Shown: positions 29,614 through 39,675, counted from the first letter of the stretch. The stretch: 64,000 nt of DNA from Liquorilactobacillus hordei DSM 19519 (GCF_019443985.1 NZ_CP049303.1:1922001-1986000), one strand, 5' to 3'. The notes: generated by a model from the letters alone, not told the origin. Program-made: numbers and translations.

Positions 29614-31308
29614 ATGTATAATAATTATAACATAAATCAGACTGTACTTAGTATCAAAACTGACTGGGAACCAAAAGAAAATCATCCTGCACGGATGATT
29701 AATCAAATAGTTGAAGACCTTAAAATTAAAGATCCCTACATCTTTGGACGTCCGCGTAAGTATGATCTGCGTGTACTTTTAAAATTAATTTTGTTTGCGT
29801 ACACAAAAGGTATCTTCAGTAGTCGTCGTATTAATACCTTGGCAGAAGAGAATTTGGCAGCCCGCTGGCTGACGCAAGAACAAGTTCCAGCCTACCGAAC
29901 AATTTGTCGTTTTAGAATTTCAGATGAAGTTGAGAACTTGATCAATCAATGCATTCAAAAACTAACCAAATATCTAAAGCAAAATAACTTTATTGATGAG
30001 GTTACTTTTATTGATGGAACTAAAATTTTGGCTGATGCCAATAAGTATAGTTTTGTTTGGCGTAAGAATACTGTTCGTTTTGACAAGCTTAATCGCTCTG
30101 CGATTATATCCCTTCTGAAAGAATTAAATGAAGCTAAGTTTAAATGCCAGCTCCCAGTAGAGACAGATCTTACTTTAGAAACGCTTGATGAAATTATCTT
30201 GCGGTTAGAGAATAACTTGAAAGATCTGAATAAAAAGATTGAAAAGGAGCACACCTCTCCAAACCCAGACAAGTCCAGACGTCGAAAACTGAAATCGTTA
30301 AAACGAAAACTTAAGTTACGCCAAACTAAGTTATTGGAATATAAAATACAAACTGGAATTTATGGTAAACGAAATAGTTATTCGAAAACAGACCATGATG
30401 CGACTTTTATGCGTGTTAAAGAAGATTCAATGCTCAACGGACAGCTAAAACCGGCTTATAATCTACAAATCGCCACAAGTAAACAATTTGTAACTGCCTT
30501 TGGCATTTTTCAAAATCCAGGAGATACCAAAACATTAATTCCCTTTTTACAGCAGCAACAAGCAGCTGGAACTTTAGGTAAGTATATTGTGGCCGATGCA
30601 GGATACGGTTCAGAATCAAATTATCGATACTTTGAAGATGAATTACCTGAACATACAGCGTTGATTCCGTATGGGACAATGTTGAAAGAAAATAGTCGCA
30701 AATGGCAAAGCGATGACCGTAAGATCATGAATTGGACATATCACCCTAAAGATGATTATTTTATTGATCCGCAAGGAGTTAGATTTAGTTTTTATACTTA
30801 CCGTAAGCGCAAAGACAAGTACGGGTTTGTACGTGAATTTAAAGAGTATAAGGCAAACAAATATGATAATGATTTTCAAATTGACCACCGAGCGTTCACT
30901 AAAAGCGGAAATCTTCGCAAAATAAGTATTAATGACGCTTGGGAGTACTTCAAAGCTAAGGAACGCAAGTTGCTTTCAAATCACCAAACTGGTTCAATTT
31001 ATGGACGACGTAAAATAGATGTCGAATCAGTTTTTGGTGGATTGAAGGCTTGTTTGGGTTTTAAAAGATTTTCGGTTAGAGGTCTTGAGAAGGTAAAAAA
31101 GGAAGCTGGAATTGCCTTGATGGCAATGAACATTAGAAAATTGGTGGCAAAGGTTACCAACTATAACTGTTCTATAAACAAAAAGAAGAGATTAGCGAAA
31201 ATCAAAGAACGATTTTCACTAATCTCTTCTATTTTGAAGGACTTATGGCACAGCCCCATCTATTTATTTCTCACAAACGTGTTCTACAAGTCAATATTAT
31301 CCGTCTAA
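29614..31308 (+). CDS. IS1182-family transposase reading through the right end
   Basis: 564-aa transposase. The N-terminal domain contains IFGRPRKYDLRVLLKLILFAY; DDE stretches are FIDGTKILAD, VADAGYGSE and ESVFGGLKA. The ATG at 29614 follows AGAAAGGATAAACAA. Oddity: no stop codon occurs inside the IS. The right terminal repeat is translated (KDLWHSP) and the frame ends 51 bases into flanking DNA, so the last 17 residues are host-derived. A 20-base hairpin also lies within the coding end. Activity is likely, as the tail lies outside the catalytic core. Confidence 0.93.
   Translation: MYNNYNINQTVLSIKTDWEPKENHPARMINQIVEDLKIKDPYIFGRPRKYDLRVLLKLILFAYTKGIFSSRRINTLAEENLAARWLTQEQVPAYRTICRFRISDEVENLINQCIQKLTKYLKQNNFIDEVTFIDGTKILADANKYSFVWRKNTVRFDKLNRSAIISLLKELNEAKFKCQLPVETDLTLETLDEIILRLENNLKDLNKKIEKEHTSPNPDKSRRRKLKSLKRKLKLRQTKLLEYKIQTGIYGKRNSYSKTDHDATFMRVKEDSMLNGQLKPAYNLQIATSKQFVTAFGIFQNPGDTKTLIPFLQQQQAAGTLGKYIVADAGYGSESNYRYFEDELPEHTALIPYGTMLKENSRKWQSDDRKIMNWTYHPKDDYFIDPQGVRFSFYTYRKRKDKYGFVREFKEYKANKYDNDFQIDHRAFTKSGNLRKISINDAWEYFKAKERKLLSNHQTGSIYGRRKIDVESVFGGLKACLGFKRFSVRGLEKVKKEAGIALMAMNIRKLVAKVTNYNCSINKKKRLAKIKERFSLISSILKDLWHSPIYLFLTNVFYKSILSV
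31184..31230. repeat. Hairpin just inside the IS1182 right end
   Basis: 20-base stem with one mismatch (AGAAGAGATTAGCGAAAATC paired with GATTTTCACTAATCTCTTCT), 7-base loop, within the transposase coding region and 8 bases from the right terminal repeat. Confidence 0.8.
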
Positions 31309-31348
31309 CTCAAACCTTATCGACTTACGTCACATGTCTAATTCAAAT

Positions 31349-33403
31349 TTACTTCAGCTCAGGTGCATCTGTTTTAAACAGGTTTAAAGTTGAACCTCCA
31401 TATTTTTCAACTAAACTTGTACCTTTCTTCTGAGCAGCTTTTAAATTCTTAATTCCATCGACATACTTGTAACTATAATCACTCTTATTAACCTTCTTAA
31501 ATCCAGAAGGTGTATAAAACCTCAAAAGGTCTCCTGTAACAATCTTATCCGACAAAGAGAGAACCTTATCTGTATGAGATTGCATAGAGTTAACTTGTTT
31601 CTTTTGTTCAGTAGTTAGATTATTAATTAAATTACCACTACTATCATACACTTTGCTTCCAATCTTAGAATACGTTGGCGAAACATAGTCACCATCTCTA
31701 AATGCAACTGTTTGATTTCTATTTTCAGAAAGCAAATCATTCCCCAGCTGAATCATGTTGGAAGAATCAATTCCTAATAAATCCTCTAACGTTGGCATCA
31801 CGTCAATTTCACCACCATAAGTGTGGTTAACGCCACCCTTTAAACCATTCAAATGGATCATAAATGGAACTTTTTGGAACATGGCTAAATCATAACTTGA
31901 AACCGACTTCTTACCCAATAATTGGGCAATAGCTTTTTTATGATTGTTTGAAATACCATAGTGATCACCATAAACAACAATCATCGAATTGTTATATAAT
32001 CCTGATTTTTTCAAATAAGAAATAAATTCGCCAAACGCTTGATCCAAATAATGTGCCGTTTGCACGTAGCCATCGACAGTCTTATCACCCGTTGTAGTCT
32101 TAGCAATAGATTGATTTTGTTTATCTAATTCATAAGGATAGTGATTTGTAACAGTAATCAACTTCGCATAAAATGGCTGTGGTAACTGTTGAATATATTT
32201 AGTAGCTTGTTTCAAGAAAATTTTATCCTTCAGTCCATACCCTACACTATAATCCGTTTTTTGCTTGTAATAGTCGTCATCAAAAAAATATTGATAGCCC
32301 CATGACTTATAGGTATTATCTCTATTCCAAAAACTTCCTACATCACCATGAAAAGCTGCCGTCGAATAGCCTTTTTGATCTAAGATAGCGGGCAACGCCT
32401 GGAAAGTGTTCGAAGTCCCATATTGCGTCATCACTGAACCCGATGGTAAACCAAAAAGCGAATTTTCCAACATCGTTTCAGCATCTGAGGTTTTCCCTTG
32501 CCCAACTTGGTTAAAGAAATTGTCAAAAGACAGTGTATTACTGTCAGAATAAAACTTATTGATATTTGGTGTAACTTCTTTTCCATCTACCTTATAATTA
32601 ATCAAAAATTGCTGAAAACTCTCCAAGTGAAAGATAAATACATTTTTTCCTTTAGCCTTACCAAAGTACGAAATATTTGAGGAAGATCTATTCTTCTTCA
32701 GATAAGACAATACACTCTTCAAATCATTGCTGCTTGCATTTGCTCTAGTTGAACTTTCTTTATACGTCTCATAAACATTATATCCAGTATAAAAATTCAG
32801 CCCTAGATACTTTACTATATAGTTATTATCAAATGTTCTTGTTAACAACTGTGGTCTGTCTTTCTCAGAAATTGTCATATTAACTGCAAACAAAATCACT
32901 GACAATGCTGTAATTACACCAGCTACTTTGAAATTTGGTCTTCTTTTATCTACTTTGATGACTTTAAAAATCAAAAGTAAGCTCAAAATTATAACATCTA
33001 AAAACACTAAGAAATCACTTGGATGTATGATTTCCATAATACTAAGCCCTAAGTTATTTGAAACTGAGCCTGAAGACTTAATTATTCCCACAGACAAAAA
33101 ATCTGAGAATTCTCGATAGTAAAGAATATTGGAAAATAATAAAAGTGATGACAATAAATTAATTATCATTAAAATCCAATACGACTTTTTACCTCTGAAA
33201 TACAGTGCAATTCCCAAAAGTAACAATCCAAACGGAAGTGGATTCAACATCAGAATTGCTTCTTGAATTCCACCAGTAACCCCCAAATTGAACTTCGTCT
33301 GGTAAGCCCAATAAGTTTTAATCCAGAAACAAACCACTAATAAAATAAAAAATCCATTTTTGGTGTTCAGGACATTCTTAATCTTGTTTAAGACCGACCC
33401 CAT
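31349..33403 (-). CDS. ltaS: Lipoteichoic acid synthase LtaS
   Basis: Polymerises glycerol-phosphate from phosphatidylglycerol onto a glycolipid anchor at the outer face of the membrane; 684 aa. Five N-terminal helices (residues 15-190) precede the extracellular sulfatase-like domain. Catalytic features: FHLESFQ (metal Glu), the nucleophile Thr in VGQGKTSDAETM, FHGDVGSFWNRDNTYKSWGY, TVTNHYPYE and YGDHYGIS. The C-terminal segment past residue 560 is normal for the family. Neighbours upstream make the glycolipid anchor (lafA, lafB), so the region forms a lipoteichoic acid cluster. IS1182 lies 91 bases downstream. Confidence 0.95.
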   Translation of the reverse strand: MGSVLNKIKNVLNTKNGFFILLVVCFWIKTYWAYQTKFNLGVTGGIQEAILMLNPLPFGLLLLGIALYFRGKKSYWILMIINLLSSLLLFSNILYYREFSDFLSVGIIKSSGSVSNNLGLSIMEIIHPSDFLVFLDVIILSLLLIFKVIKVDKRRPNFKVAGVITALSVILFAVNMTISEKDRPQLLTRTFDNNYIVKYLGLNFYTGYNVYETYKESSTRANASSNDLKSVLSYLKKNRSSSNISYFGKAKGKNVFIFHLESFQQFLINYKVDGKEVTPNINKFYSDSNTLSFDNFFNQVGQGKTSDAETMLENSLFGLPSGSVMTQYGTSNTFQALPAILDQKGYSTAAFHGDVGSFWNRDNTYKSWGYQYFFDDDYYKQKTDYSVGYGLKDKIFLKQATKYIQQLPQPFYAKLITVTNHYPYELDKQNQSIAKTTTGDKTVDGYVQTAHYLDQAFGEFISYLKKSGLYNNSMIVVYGDHYGISNNHKKAIAQLLGKKSVSSYDLAMFQKVPFMIHLNGLKGGVNHTYGGEIDVMPTLEDLLGIDSSNMIQLGNDLLSENRNQTVAFRDGDYVSPTYSKIGSKVYDSSGNLINNLTTEQKKQVNSMQSHTDKVLSLSDKIVTGDLLRFYTPSGFKKVNKSDYSYKYVDGIKNLKAAQKKGTSLVEKYGGSTLNLFKTDAPELK

Positions 33404-33503
33404 TAAACTGCCTCCATCTTTAAAAATATCATATTAGATTAATTATATCCCTATTTGTTCGCACAACATAAAAATAAAACTCATCTTCAATTTTTTTTAA
33501 TAA

Positions 33504-33737
33504 TTAATCGTTCAACAAATCATAAATTTCCATTGCAGCTAAATCAATATTATCAAACTCAAACTTCTGCTTATCGGCTAGTTCCTCAAGAATAAACGTG
33601 TCTGTCTCCTTGTCATAACTGATAACTCCTAGTTCACGCCCATCCTTTTCAAACCGTCTACTCTGAACCTCATCACTTTGTTCCTTAATCATCCCATCTA
33701 AGCGTGAAATTATTGCTGCTAATTGTGAAATCTCCAT
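33504..33737 (-). CDS. YkuJ-like DUF1797 protein
   Basis: 77-aa cytosolic protein of the YkuJ/DUF1797 family: MEISQLAAIISRLDGMIKEQ, RRFEKDGRELGVISYD, and the family ending FDNIDLAAMEIYDLL. Function unknown. Start at ATG 33737 with an AAGGAG site; the longer reading to 33821 has none. It lies between ltaS and the glycolipid genes, in the same direction. Confidence 0.85.
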   Translation of the reverse strand: MEISQLAAIISRLDGMIKEQSDEVQSRRFEKDGRELGVISYDKETDTFILEELADKQKFEFDNIDLAAMEIYDLLND

Positions 33738-33821
33738 TTTAAAAAACTCCTTCTTCCCAGATTGATATTCAATCCCTAAATAAACATAATAAGTACATTC
33801 TAACAAATAAAAATTAAACAT

Positions 33822-34068
33822 ACACGAAATATATCACTTTTATCACTCAAATAATATTAAAAAAGTTAAAAAATCATGGACTTTGACCTTAAAATAAAGA
33901 ATAAAATTAATAAATTGTTTTTTAGTATACGTTTCATAAACTTAAACAAAGACTCATACAAAAAGAGTCTTAGCAATCTATATAGACTAAAAAAAGAAAT
34001 CCCTTCAAAAATGAATTGATTTCCTTTAAATATTTCGAACGTTTTTTAGTATCTATCTTTCTTTCAAA
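33822..34068. other. Intergenic stretch with terminator
   Basis: AT-rich and gene-free. It holds a small stem (AAGACTC/GAGTCTT, about 33949-33971) and the terminator listed at 33987-34030. Confidence 0.5.
33987..34030 (-). terminator. Terminator of the lafA-lafB-flippase operon
   Basis: Minus strand: GGAAATCAATTCA, loop, TGAAGGGATTTC, then seven T. It follows the flippase-like gene. Confidence 0.75.
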
Positions 34069-35082
34069 TTACTTTTCTCTGTTTTTAGGTGGAATAATTA
34101 ATGCAATCATTCCAAGAATCATTCCAAAGTAATAAGTCACAAAGCGCCATAAAATCATGGCCAACACCAACTTACTAGAATTAGTAATGAATGTTGAAAA
34201 AATCATTGAAAAACTATATTCTGCACCGCCTGAGCCACCCGGAATTGGAAAAAGGGAAATAACCATTACGATAAGAATATGTAATGTTATAACCAACAAT
34301 AATTGAGCATGAGAAACATTTAGTGCTAGTAAGATAAAGTAAGGTATTACGTAATAAAAAGACAGTTGCACAAGTGTTAATAAACTTATTTTCAGTAATA
34401 GCTTCCAATTACCCTTTAAACGTATACTCTCCTCATAGAAATTATCAATTTTTTCATCAATTGCCACTTCCCATTTCATATAACGTTCAGAATTGGAAAA
34501 CCATTTTACTGGCTTAAACAATAGCTTGACTAATTTCTTTGTAAAGTCATACCAGTACATTACCAATAGCAGTGCTAGTATAACTACTAGATGTACTACA
34601 AAACCAAAAATAAATAAAATAGAAAGAGCATGCATCTTATCCGCTATCAAATGGAACCCCACGAACAATGCGAATACAAAATTAATGACAATCATAGATT
34701 GATATACTACAAACTTCATTAAAAGAACTGATGTCGCTCTACCAGCATCAATTCCTGATTGTAAGAGTGCAAACAGTTGCGCGGGTTGTCCACCAGAAGA
34801 AAAAGGTGTAATCCCATTAAAAAGCTGTTCAATTAAAGGGATTCTGATAGTGTCTCGCCAACTAAACTTCGATCCTTCACGATGCAATAATATCTTAACA
34901 ACAACTGCCTCAGTTAGTAAAGATAGTCCCATGCTTGCAAAAGCAACCAGCAACCATTCCCATTTAAGAGCAGACACATCATGCATTAGTGATCCAAATG
35001 AGATATCGCGTAAAGAAAATCCTAAAATAATGCTTCCGAAAATAAACATTAATAATAAGACGATTTTATTTTTTCTTGTCAT
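34069..35082 (-). CDS. Flippase-like membrane protein (LPG-synthase TM domain family)
   Basis: 337 aa with about eight helices and no C-terminal synthase domain, so it is a YbhN/AglD-type flippase-like protein rather than MprF. Landmarks: LIEQLFNGITPFSSGGQPAQLFALLQSGI and LFPIPGGSGGAEYSF. Its ATG overlaps the lafB stop by one base (TAATG), so it is translated with lafB. Context suggests moving the diglycosyl-diacylglycerol anchor across the membrane for LtaS; this is inference, and no LtaA-type flippase is present in the cluster. Confidence 0.85.
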   Translation of the reverse strand: MTRKNKIVLLLMFIFGSIILGFSLRDISFGSLMHDVSALKWEWLLVAFASMGLSLLTEAVVVKILLHREGSKFSWRDTIRIPLIEQLFNGITPFSSGGQPAQLFALLQSGIDAGRATSVLLMKFVVYQSMIVINFVFALFVGFHLIADKMHALSILFIFGFVVHLVVILALLLVMYWYDFTKKLVKLLFKPVKWFSNSERYMKWEVAIDEKIDNFYEESIRLKGNWKLLLKISLLTLVQLSFYYVIPYFILLALNVSHAQLLLVITLHILIVMVISLFPIPGGSGGAEYSFSMIFSTFITNSSKLVLAMILWRFVTYYFGMILGMIALIIPPKNREK

Positions 35083-36107
35083 TACTTCACCATCTCAGTC
35101 TGCTGATAGTAAAAGTCGTACCATATCTTAGCTAGATTATCCTCTGAATAATAATTTGAAGCATCTAGTGACTTCCGACTCATTTTACTAACTAATTCAG
35201 GTGTATTCGCCAAATTTCTCAAAACTAATTCAAATTCAGAAACGTCCTTAGCATCTAAGTAATACCCCTTCAAGATAACCTCATATAATTCAAGCGAACG
35301 CAAAACAACTGGTGTTCCGGTACTAAATGCTTCTAGTATACTCATTGGAAAAAGTTCATTATATGATGGTAGTAAGAAAACATCAGCTATATTATAATAA
35401 TCATTCATCTTCTCTCGATCAACTATTCCTGGAAAAATAAGATTTTCTGGCGGATTATCAACCACCCTCTTAAGCTCCTCATATCCATCTGTAATTTTTC
35501 CAAAAGAAAATCCCCCAACCCAAATGAATTGAACTTCTGGTAATTTCTTGGCCAGTTCAATAAAATCAGGAACACCCTTTCGTTCCTGAACTTGACCAAC
35601 TCCCAAAACAACAAATTTATTTTGATTAATTCCAAGACTCGCCCTAATACTTCTTTTATCTTCAGTCCCTTGAGGAAAAAAGACATCTCGCGAAACAAAA
35701 TTTGGAATATATGTTATTTTTTCTTTTGCAATACCATACTTTTCAAGATCCTTTATAAAGATTGGATTAACAACTACCAGTTGATCCATTCTTCGATAAA
35801 ATGCAATCACATATCGGTAAACAATTTTTTTAATAAGCCAAGGCAACTTCAAGCTACCTTCAAGTGTTTCAGGTAAAAAGTGAACATAACCAATCTTCCG
35901 ACCTCTTCCTGGAAAAAAAGTCGTCAAAAAGAAGAGCGGATCAATCGTATGGTAATGGCTTATATCAGATCTGCTAAATTTATTAATTGATATTTCTAGT
36001 TTTCCTGATAACTTTTTACGCAACAAATCAATTAACTCTGTGTAGGCACTGCCAACACCTTGTCCTTTAACTTTTGTGGCAGAAGAAAACATTTGAATCT
36101 TCAACAT
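35082..36107 (-). CDS. lafB: Glycosyltransferase LafB-like (second sugar of LTA glycolipid)
   Basis: GT4-family enzyme, 341 aa, cytosolic face of the membrane. N-terminus MLKIQMFSSATKVKGQGVGS matches the LafB/BgsA group, which adds the second hexose to glucosyl-diacylglycerol. Nucleotide-sugar region: LGVGQVQERKGVPDFIELAK and the E-x7-E-type stretch PSYNELFPMSILEAFSTGTP. It follows lafA by 16 bases and overlaps the flippase-like gene. The sugar (Glc or Gal) cannot be told from sequence. Confidence 0.83.
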   Translation of the reverse strand: MLKIQMFSSATKVKGQGVGSAYTELIDLLRKKLSGKLEISINKFSRSDISHYHTIDPLFFLTTFFPGRGRKIGYVHFLPETLEGSLKLPWLIKKIVYRYVIAFYRRMDQLVVVNPIFIKDLEKYGIAKEKITYIPNFVSRDVFFPQGTEDKRSIRASLGINQNKFVVLGVGQVQERKGVPDFIELAKKLPEVQFIWVGGFSFGKITDGYEELKRVVDNPPENLIFPGIVDREKMNDYYNIADVFLLPSYNELFPMSILEAFSTGTPVVLRSLELYEVILKGYYLDAKDVSEFELVLRNLANTPELVSKMSRKSLDASNYYSEDNLAKIWYDFYYQQTEMVK

Positions 36108-36123
36108 CTTAAAACTCCCTTAA

Positions 36124-37308
36124 TCAGCCCGTTTCGCCAGAATGACTAGTTTCACTTTCCTTGCCATACAACACTTTACAGTCGGTGTAGAACTGTAATA
36201 TTCTCTCACCAAAATTATCTGCAGAAATAGAAGCTAATTTGGACCCTAATTTGTCTTGATTAATTTGTTCTTTACTCTTATTCAAATAAAAAATAATTTT
36301 ATCAATTAATTCGTTTTTATTACTAAAAGTTCCCCCAAAATCCTCATCACTTAGTAATTCGTCAGTATATGGACTGTGTGTTGCTACAACCCTTAGTCCA
36401 GATGCCATTGCCTCAATATAAGTAAGCCCTTGTGATTCGGAAATAGAAGTTGATACAAATAAATCAGCTGTATGATAATAGCTGGCAACCTCTTCATTAT
36501 CTACTTCACCGGCAAAAATAATAGCTGATTCTAATTTCAATTCTGTAACCTGCTCCTTCAAAGATTCCATAGCAGGCCCATCACCAACAATTAATAACTT
36601 CACATCTGGGACTCTTTTTAAAATTTCTGGAAAAACAGCAATTAGCCTATCAATATTCTTTTCATAAGCTAACCTGCTCAATGTTAATAAGATTGGTGTC
36701 TCACTTTTAAATTTATACTTTTCACGTAAATTTAAATCAGCCGCAACATTTCCAAACTTGTTAATATCTACTCCTGTTGGAATGACTGTCACAGGTGATT
36801 TAATGCCATACCTATCCAAAGTATCCAAAACTCTTTCACTTGGCGCAACTATCCCTGTCATATGGTAACAAAATGTGCGTGACATTTGCTTTACATGATA
36901 GGGTTTCAATAATTTGCCCTTAGCAACATAATGTAAGTAATCTTCATACATTGTGTGATAGGTATGTATACATGGAATCTTCAAATTCTTGGCTACAAAT
37001 TTACCAATCCACCCCATCGAAAATTCAGTCTGAGTATGCACAATATCTAACTCCAAATCGCGTGCCACCTGATATGCTCTAAAAAGGCCCCTCACTGCGA
37101 TACGACGATCGGTAAATGAAATAAACGGTATGCTGCTAAACCTAAAAATATTTCTTTCATATTGATTAGGTTCAACATTTGGGTCAGTTGTTGTAAAAAT
37201 GTATACATTGTGTCCATGTTGTTCCAACTGTTCACGTAAAGTTTTAACAGAGGTAGCTACGCCACTGACTTGCGGAAAATAAGTATCCGTAAAAATCCCA
37301 ATATTCAC
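36124..37308 (-). CDS. lafA: 1,2-diacylglycerol 3-glucosyltransferase (LafA/BgsB-like)
   Basis: GT4 enzyme that adds the first glucose from UDP-glucose to diacylglycerol, 394 aa. N-terminus NIGIFTDTYFPQVSGVATSV is diagnostic; later YHTMYEDY, VIPTGVDINKF and SESQGLTYIEAMASGLRVVA. I chose GTG 37308 because AAGGGGG lies 6 bases upstream, while the ATG at 37314 directly abuts that site. This also gives the family's usual MNIGIF start. UDP-glucose would come from GalU (58774-59646). Confidence 0.9.
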   Translation of the reverse strand: MNIGIFTDTYFPQVSGVATSVKTLREQLEQHGHNVYIFTTTDPNVEPNQYERNIFRFSSIPFISFTDRRIAVRGLFRAYQVARDLELDIVHTQTEFSMGWIGKFVAKNLKIPCIHTYHTMYEDYLHYVAKGKLLKPYHVKQMSRTFCYHMTGIVAPSERVLDTLDRYGIKSPVTVIPTGVDINKFGNVAADLNLREKYKFKSETPILLTLSRLAYEKNIDRLIAVFPEILKRVPDVKLLIVGDGPAMESLKEQVTELKLESAIIFAGEVDNEEVASYYHTADLFVSTSISESQGLTYIEAMASGLRVVATHSPYTDELLSDEDFGGTFSNKNELIDKIIFYLNKSKEQINQDKLGSKLASISADNFGERILQFYTDCKVLYGKESETSHSGETG

Positions 37309-37443
37309 GAGCATCCCCCTTAATAATTAATAGTCAATGTTAATTATATTGGTTCAAACAACTTAATGCAACGATTCCTCAATTTTTCGTTGAAAATCAT
37401 TTTTAATCTTAATAGTTCTTTTACTTAATCTTCAAATTTGAAA

Positions 37444-37477
37444 TAAAAAAAGCCGAATTTCATAAGAAATTCGGCCA
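37444..37477 (-). terminator. ptsHI terminator
   Basis: Minus strand: GGCCGAATTTC, TTAT loop, GAAATTCGGC, then seven T. Strong. Confidence 0.92.
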
Positions 37478-37489
37478 AAAATTATTCAA

Positions 37490-39211
37490 TTAATCTGTAA
37501 ATTCCTTAACTAAGGAGATAACTTCCTCAGTTGTTTCACATTCATTGACTGCTTTTTCAGCTAATTTTTTCATTTTTTCCGTATCTAATTTTTTCATTAA
37601 ACTACGAGTCTTAAGAATTGAGGTTGCACTCATTGAAAATTCATCAAGACCAAGTCCAGCTAAAATAGGTACAGCAATCTGATCACCAGCCATCTCACCA
37701 CACATACCAGTCCATTTACCCTCTGCATGAGAAGAATCAATAATGTTCTTAATAAGACGTAGAATTGATGGGTTGTAAGGTTGGTACAAATAAGAAACTC
37801 GCTCGTTTCCACGGTCAGCAGCCATTGTATATTGGATCAAATCGTTTGTCCCAATACTAAAGAAGTCAGAATATTTAGCCAATTTGTCAGCAATCATCGC
37901 TGCCGCAGGAATTTCCATCATCATACCGACTTCAATATCATCTGAGACAGGCTTTCCAGCCTGAACAAATTTTGCTTTTTCTTCTTCGAAAATTGCTTTA
38001 GCAGCTTTGAATTCTTTTACAGTAGCAATCATTGGGAACATAATTGCTAAACGTCCATAATTAGATGCACGCAACAAAGCTCTCAGCTGTGTTCTAAAAA
38101 TATCTTGCTTATCTAAACTAATACGAATAGCACGATAGCCTAAGAATGGATTCATCTCTTCAGGTAATGGTAAGTAAGGTAATTCTTTATCTCCACCTAT
38201 ATCCATTGTGCGGACAACAACTTGCTTACCACCCATACCCTCAACGGCTTGTTTATACGCTTCGAATTGATCATCTTCACTAGGAAGTTCACTCGCATCC
38301 ATGTATAAAAACTCCGAACGGAATAAACCAACAGCTTCTGCACCATTATCAGTTGCACCTGCTACATCTTTTGGTGTACCAATGTTAGCACCCAAAGTGA
38401 ATTGCTTGCCATCTGCTGTAAGGGTCTTAGCATCCTTCAATTCTTCCCATTCAGCCTTTTGCTTGGCGAAATCAGAAGCTTTATCTTCATACTTCTTCAA
38501 TTCCTCAGCAGAAGGTTCAATAATCGCTTCGCCTTCAATACCATCGATGATGACAGTTTGATCCTCTTTAATTGCACTAGTAGCATCTCCTGAACCAACA
38601 ATAGCAGGAATTTCAAGGGTTCTTGACATAATAGCTGAATGTGAAGTACGTCCACCTATATCAGTGATAAAGCCCTTTACAAAGTTCCTATCTAATTGTG
38701 CAGTATCAGATGGAGTTAAGTCATGTGCTACAATAACTACCTCTTCATTAATTAAAGCAGGGTTAGGTAAGTTAACTCCTAGCAAATGGCTCAAAACACG
38801 CTTAGTAACGTCTCGAATATCGCCTGCACGTTCTTGCATATAAGCATTATCTGTCATACCCTCAAACATTGCGATAAACATATCTGTTACATCTTTCAAA
38901 GCTTTTTCAGCATTAACCTTATCATTTGTAATCTTATCCTTGATGTTCCCAATCAACTCTGGATCAGATAAAATAGTTAAATGTGCTTCAAAAACTTCTG
39001 CTTCTTCTGCACCTAAATTGGCAGCAGCCTTCTCTTTGATAATCTTAAGATCAGCTTTAGCAGCTTCAACCGCATCGTCCAACCGCTTAGTCTCAGCTTC
39101 TGTATCTTCAACAGAACTTTCGGAAAACGATAAATCTGGTTGAACGAGCATGTATGCCTTTGCTGCAGCGATACCATCACTTGCAGCAATACCCTTCAAC
39201 ATTTCAGACAT
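37490..39211 (-). CDS. ptsI: PTS enzyme I
   Basis: Phosphoenolpyruvate-protein phosphotransferase, 573 aa, cytosolic first step of sugar PTS. The active His lies in [12 protein letters not shown] (about residue 190). The PEP-binding region has [12 protein letters not shown] and the catalytic Cys in GMCGEMAGD. Its ATG overlaps the ptsH stop by one base, so the two are coupled. Confidence 0.97.
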   Translation of the reverse strand: MSEMLKGIAASDGIAAAKAYMLVQPDLSFSESSVEDTEAETKRLDDAVEAAKADLKIIKEKAAANLGAEEAEVFEAHLTILSDPELIGNIKDKITNDKVNAEKALKDVTDMFIAMFEGMTDNAYMQERAGDIRDVTKRVLSHLLGVNLPNPALINEEVVIVAHDLTPSDTAQLDRNFVKGFITDIGGRTSHSAIMSRTLEIPAIVGSGDATSAIKEDQTVIIDGIEGEAIIEPSAEELKKYEDKASDFAKQKAEWEELKDAKTLTADGKQFTLGANIGTPKDVAGATDNGAEAVGLFRSEFLYMDASELPSEDDQFEAYKQAVEGMGGKQVVVRTMDIGGDKELPYLPLPEEMNPFLGYRAIRISLDKQDIFRTQLRALLRASNYGRLAIMFPMIATVKEFKAAKAIFEEEKAKFVQAGKPVSDDIEVGMMMEIPAAAMIADKLAKYSDFFSIGTNDLIQYTMAADRGNERVSYLYQPYNPSILRLIKNIIDSSHAEGKWTGMCGEMAGDQIAVPILAGLGLDEFSMSATSILKTRSLMKKLDTEKMKKLAEKAVNECETTEEVISLVKEFTD

Positions 39212-39477
39212 TATTCAGCAAGTCCTTCCTTTGTCATTGCGTCAGCAATTGCTGCAAGTGCATCTGTTTCATCTGCACCATCAGCACTGATTGTAACATC
39301 AGCATTTTGACCAACACCAAGTGACATAACACCCATAATTGATTTCAAGTTAACAGATTTTTCTTTATAAGTTAAAGTAATATCTGAATTGAACTTGCTT
39401 GCTGCTTGTACCAAAAGTGTTGCTGGGCGAGCGTGAATACCTGTTTCTGCGATAATATGAAATTCTTTCTTTTCCAT
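39211..39477 (-). CDS. ptsH: Phosphocarrier protein HPr
   Basis: 88-aa phosphocarrier. Catalytic His15 in [10 protein letters not shown] and regulatory Ser46 in [11 protein letters not shown], the HPrK site that gives P-Ser-HPr, co-repressor of CcpA. First gene of the ptsHI operon. A leader of about 75 bases carries a probable cre site at the promoter. Confidence 0.97.
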   Translation of the reverse strand: MEKKEFHIIAETGIHARPATLLVQAASKFNSDITLTYKEKSVNLKSIMGVMSLGVGQNADVTISADGADETDALAAIADAMTKEGLAE

Positions 39478-39546
39478 GTCTAGTCGGACTCCTTTACGTT
39501 ATAAATAAAGTATTTTAAGAACTCATCTGTGAATGAAAGCATTACA

Positions 39547-39565
39547 AGAACGCGTTTTCATTATA
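39547..39565 (-). promoter_or_regulatory. ptsHI -10 box with overlapping cre site
   Basis: Minus strand TATAAT (39565-39560) directly followed by TGAAAACGCGTTCT (39560-39547), which fits the CcpA consensus TGWAARCGYTWNCW at 13 of 14 positions. The site covers the expected transcription start, so CcpA would repress. The -35 is poor. Confidence 0.6.
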
Positions 39566-39675
39566 TAATGACAGAATCGTTCCTACTAAAAATAAATGTT
39601 AGCATGAATCAAATTACAATACAAGTTTTACAATACAAGTTTTTTATTTTTTTCCCGTCATCTTTTCTAATTTGA

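Larger units (their letters stand above)
29463..31257 (+). mobile_element. IS1182-family insertion sequence
   Basis: 1795 bp bounded by perfect 19-base terminal inverted repeats GGGGCTGTGCCATAAGTCC (left 29463-29481; right 31239-31257). No direct target duplication is evident. One 564-codon transposase gene runs from 29614 out through the right repeat. Long hairpins lie just inside both ends (29487-29535 and 31184-31230). It is inserted between the end of ltaS and the rRNA promoters. Confidence 0.92.
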
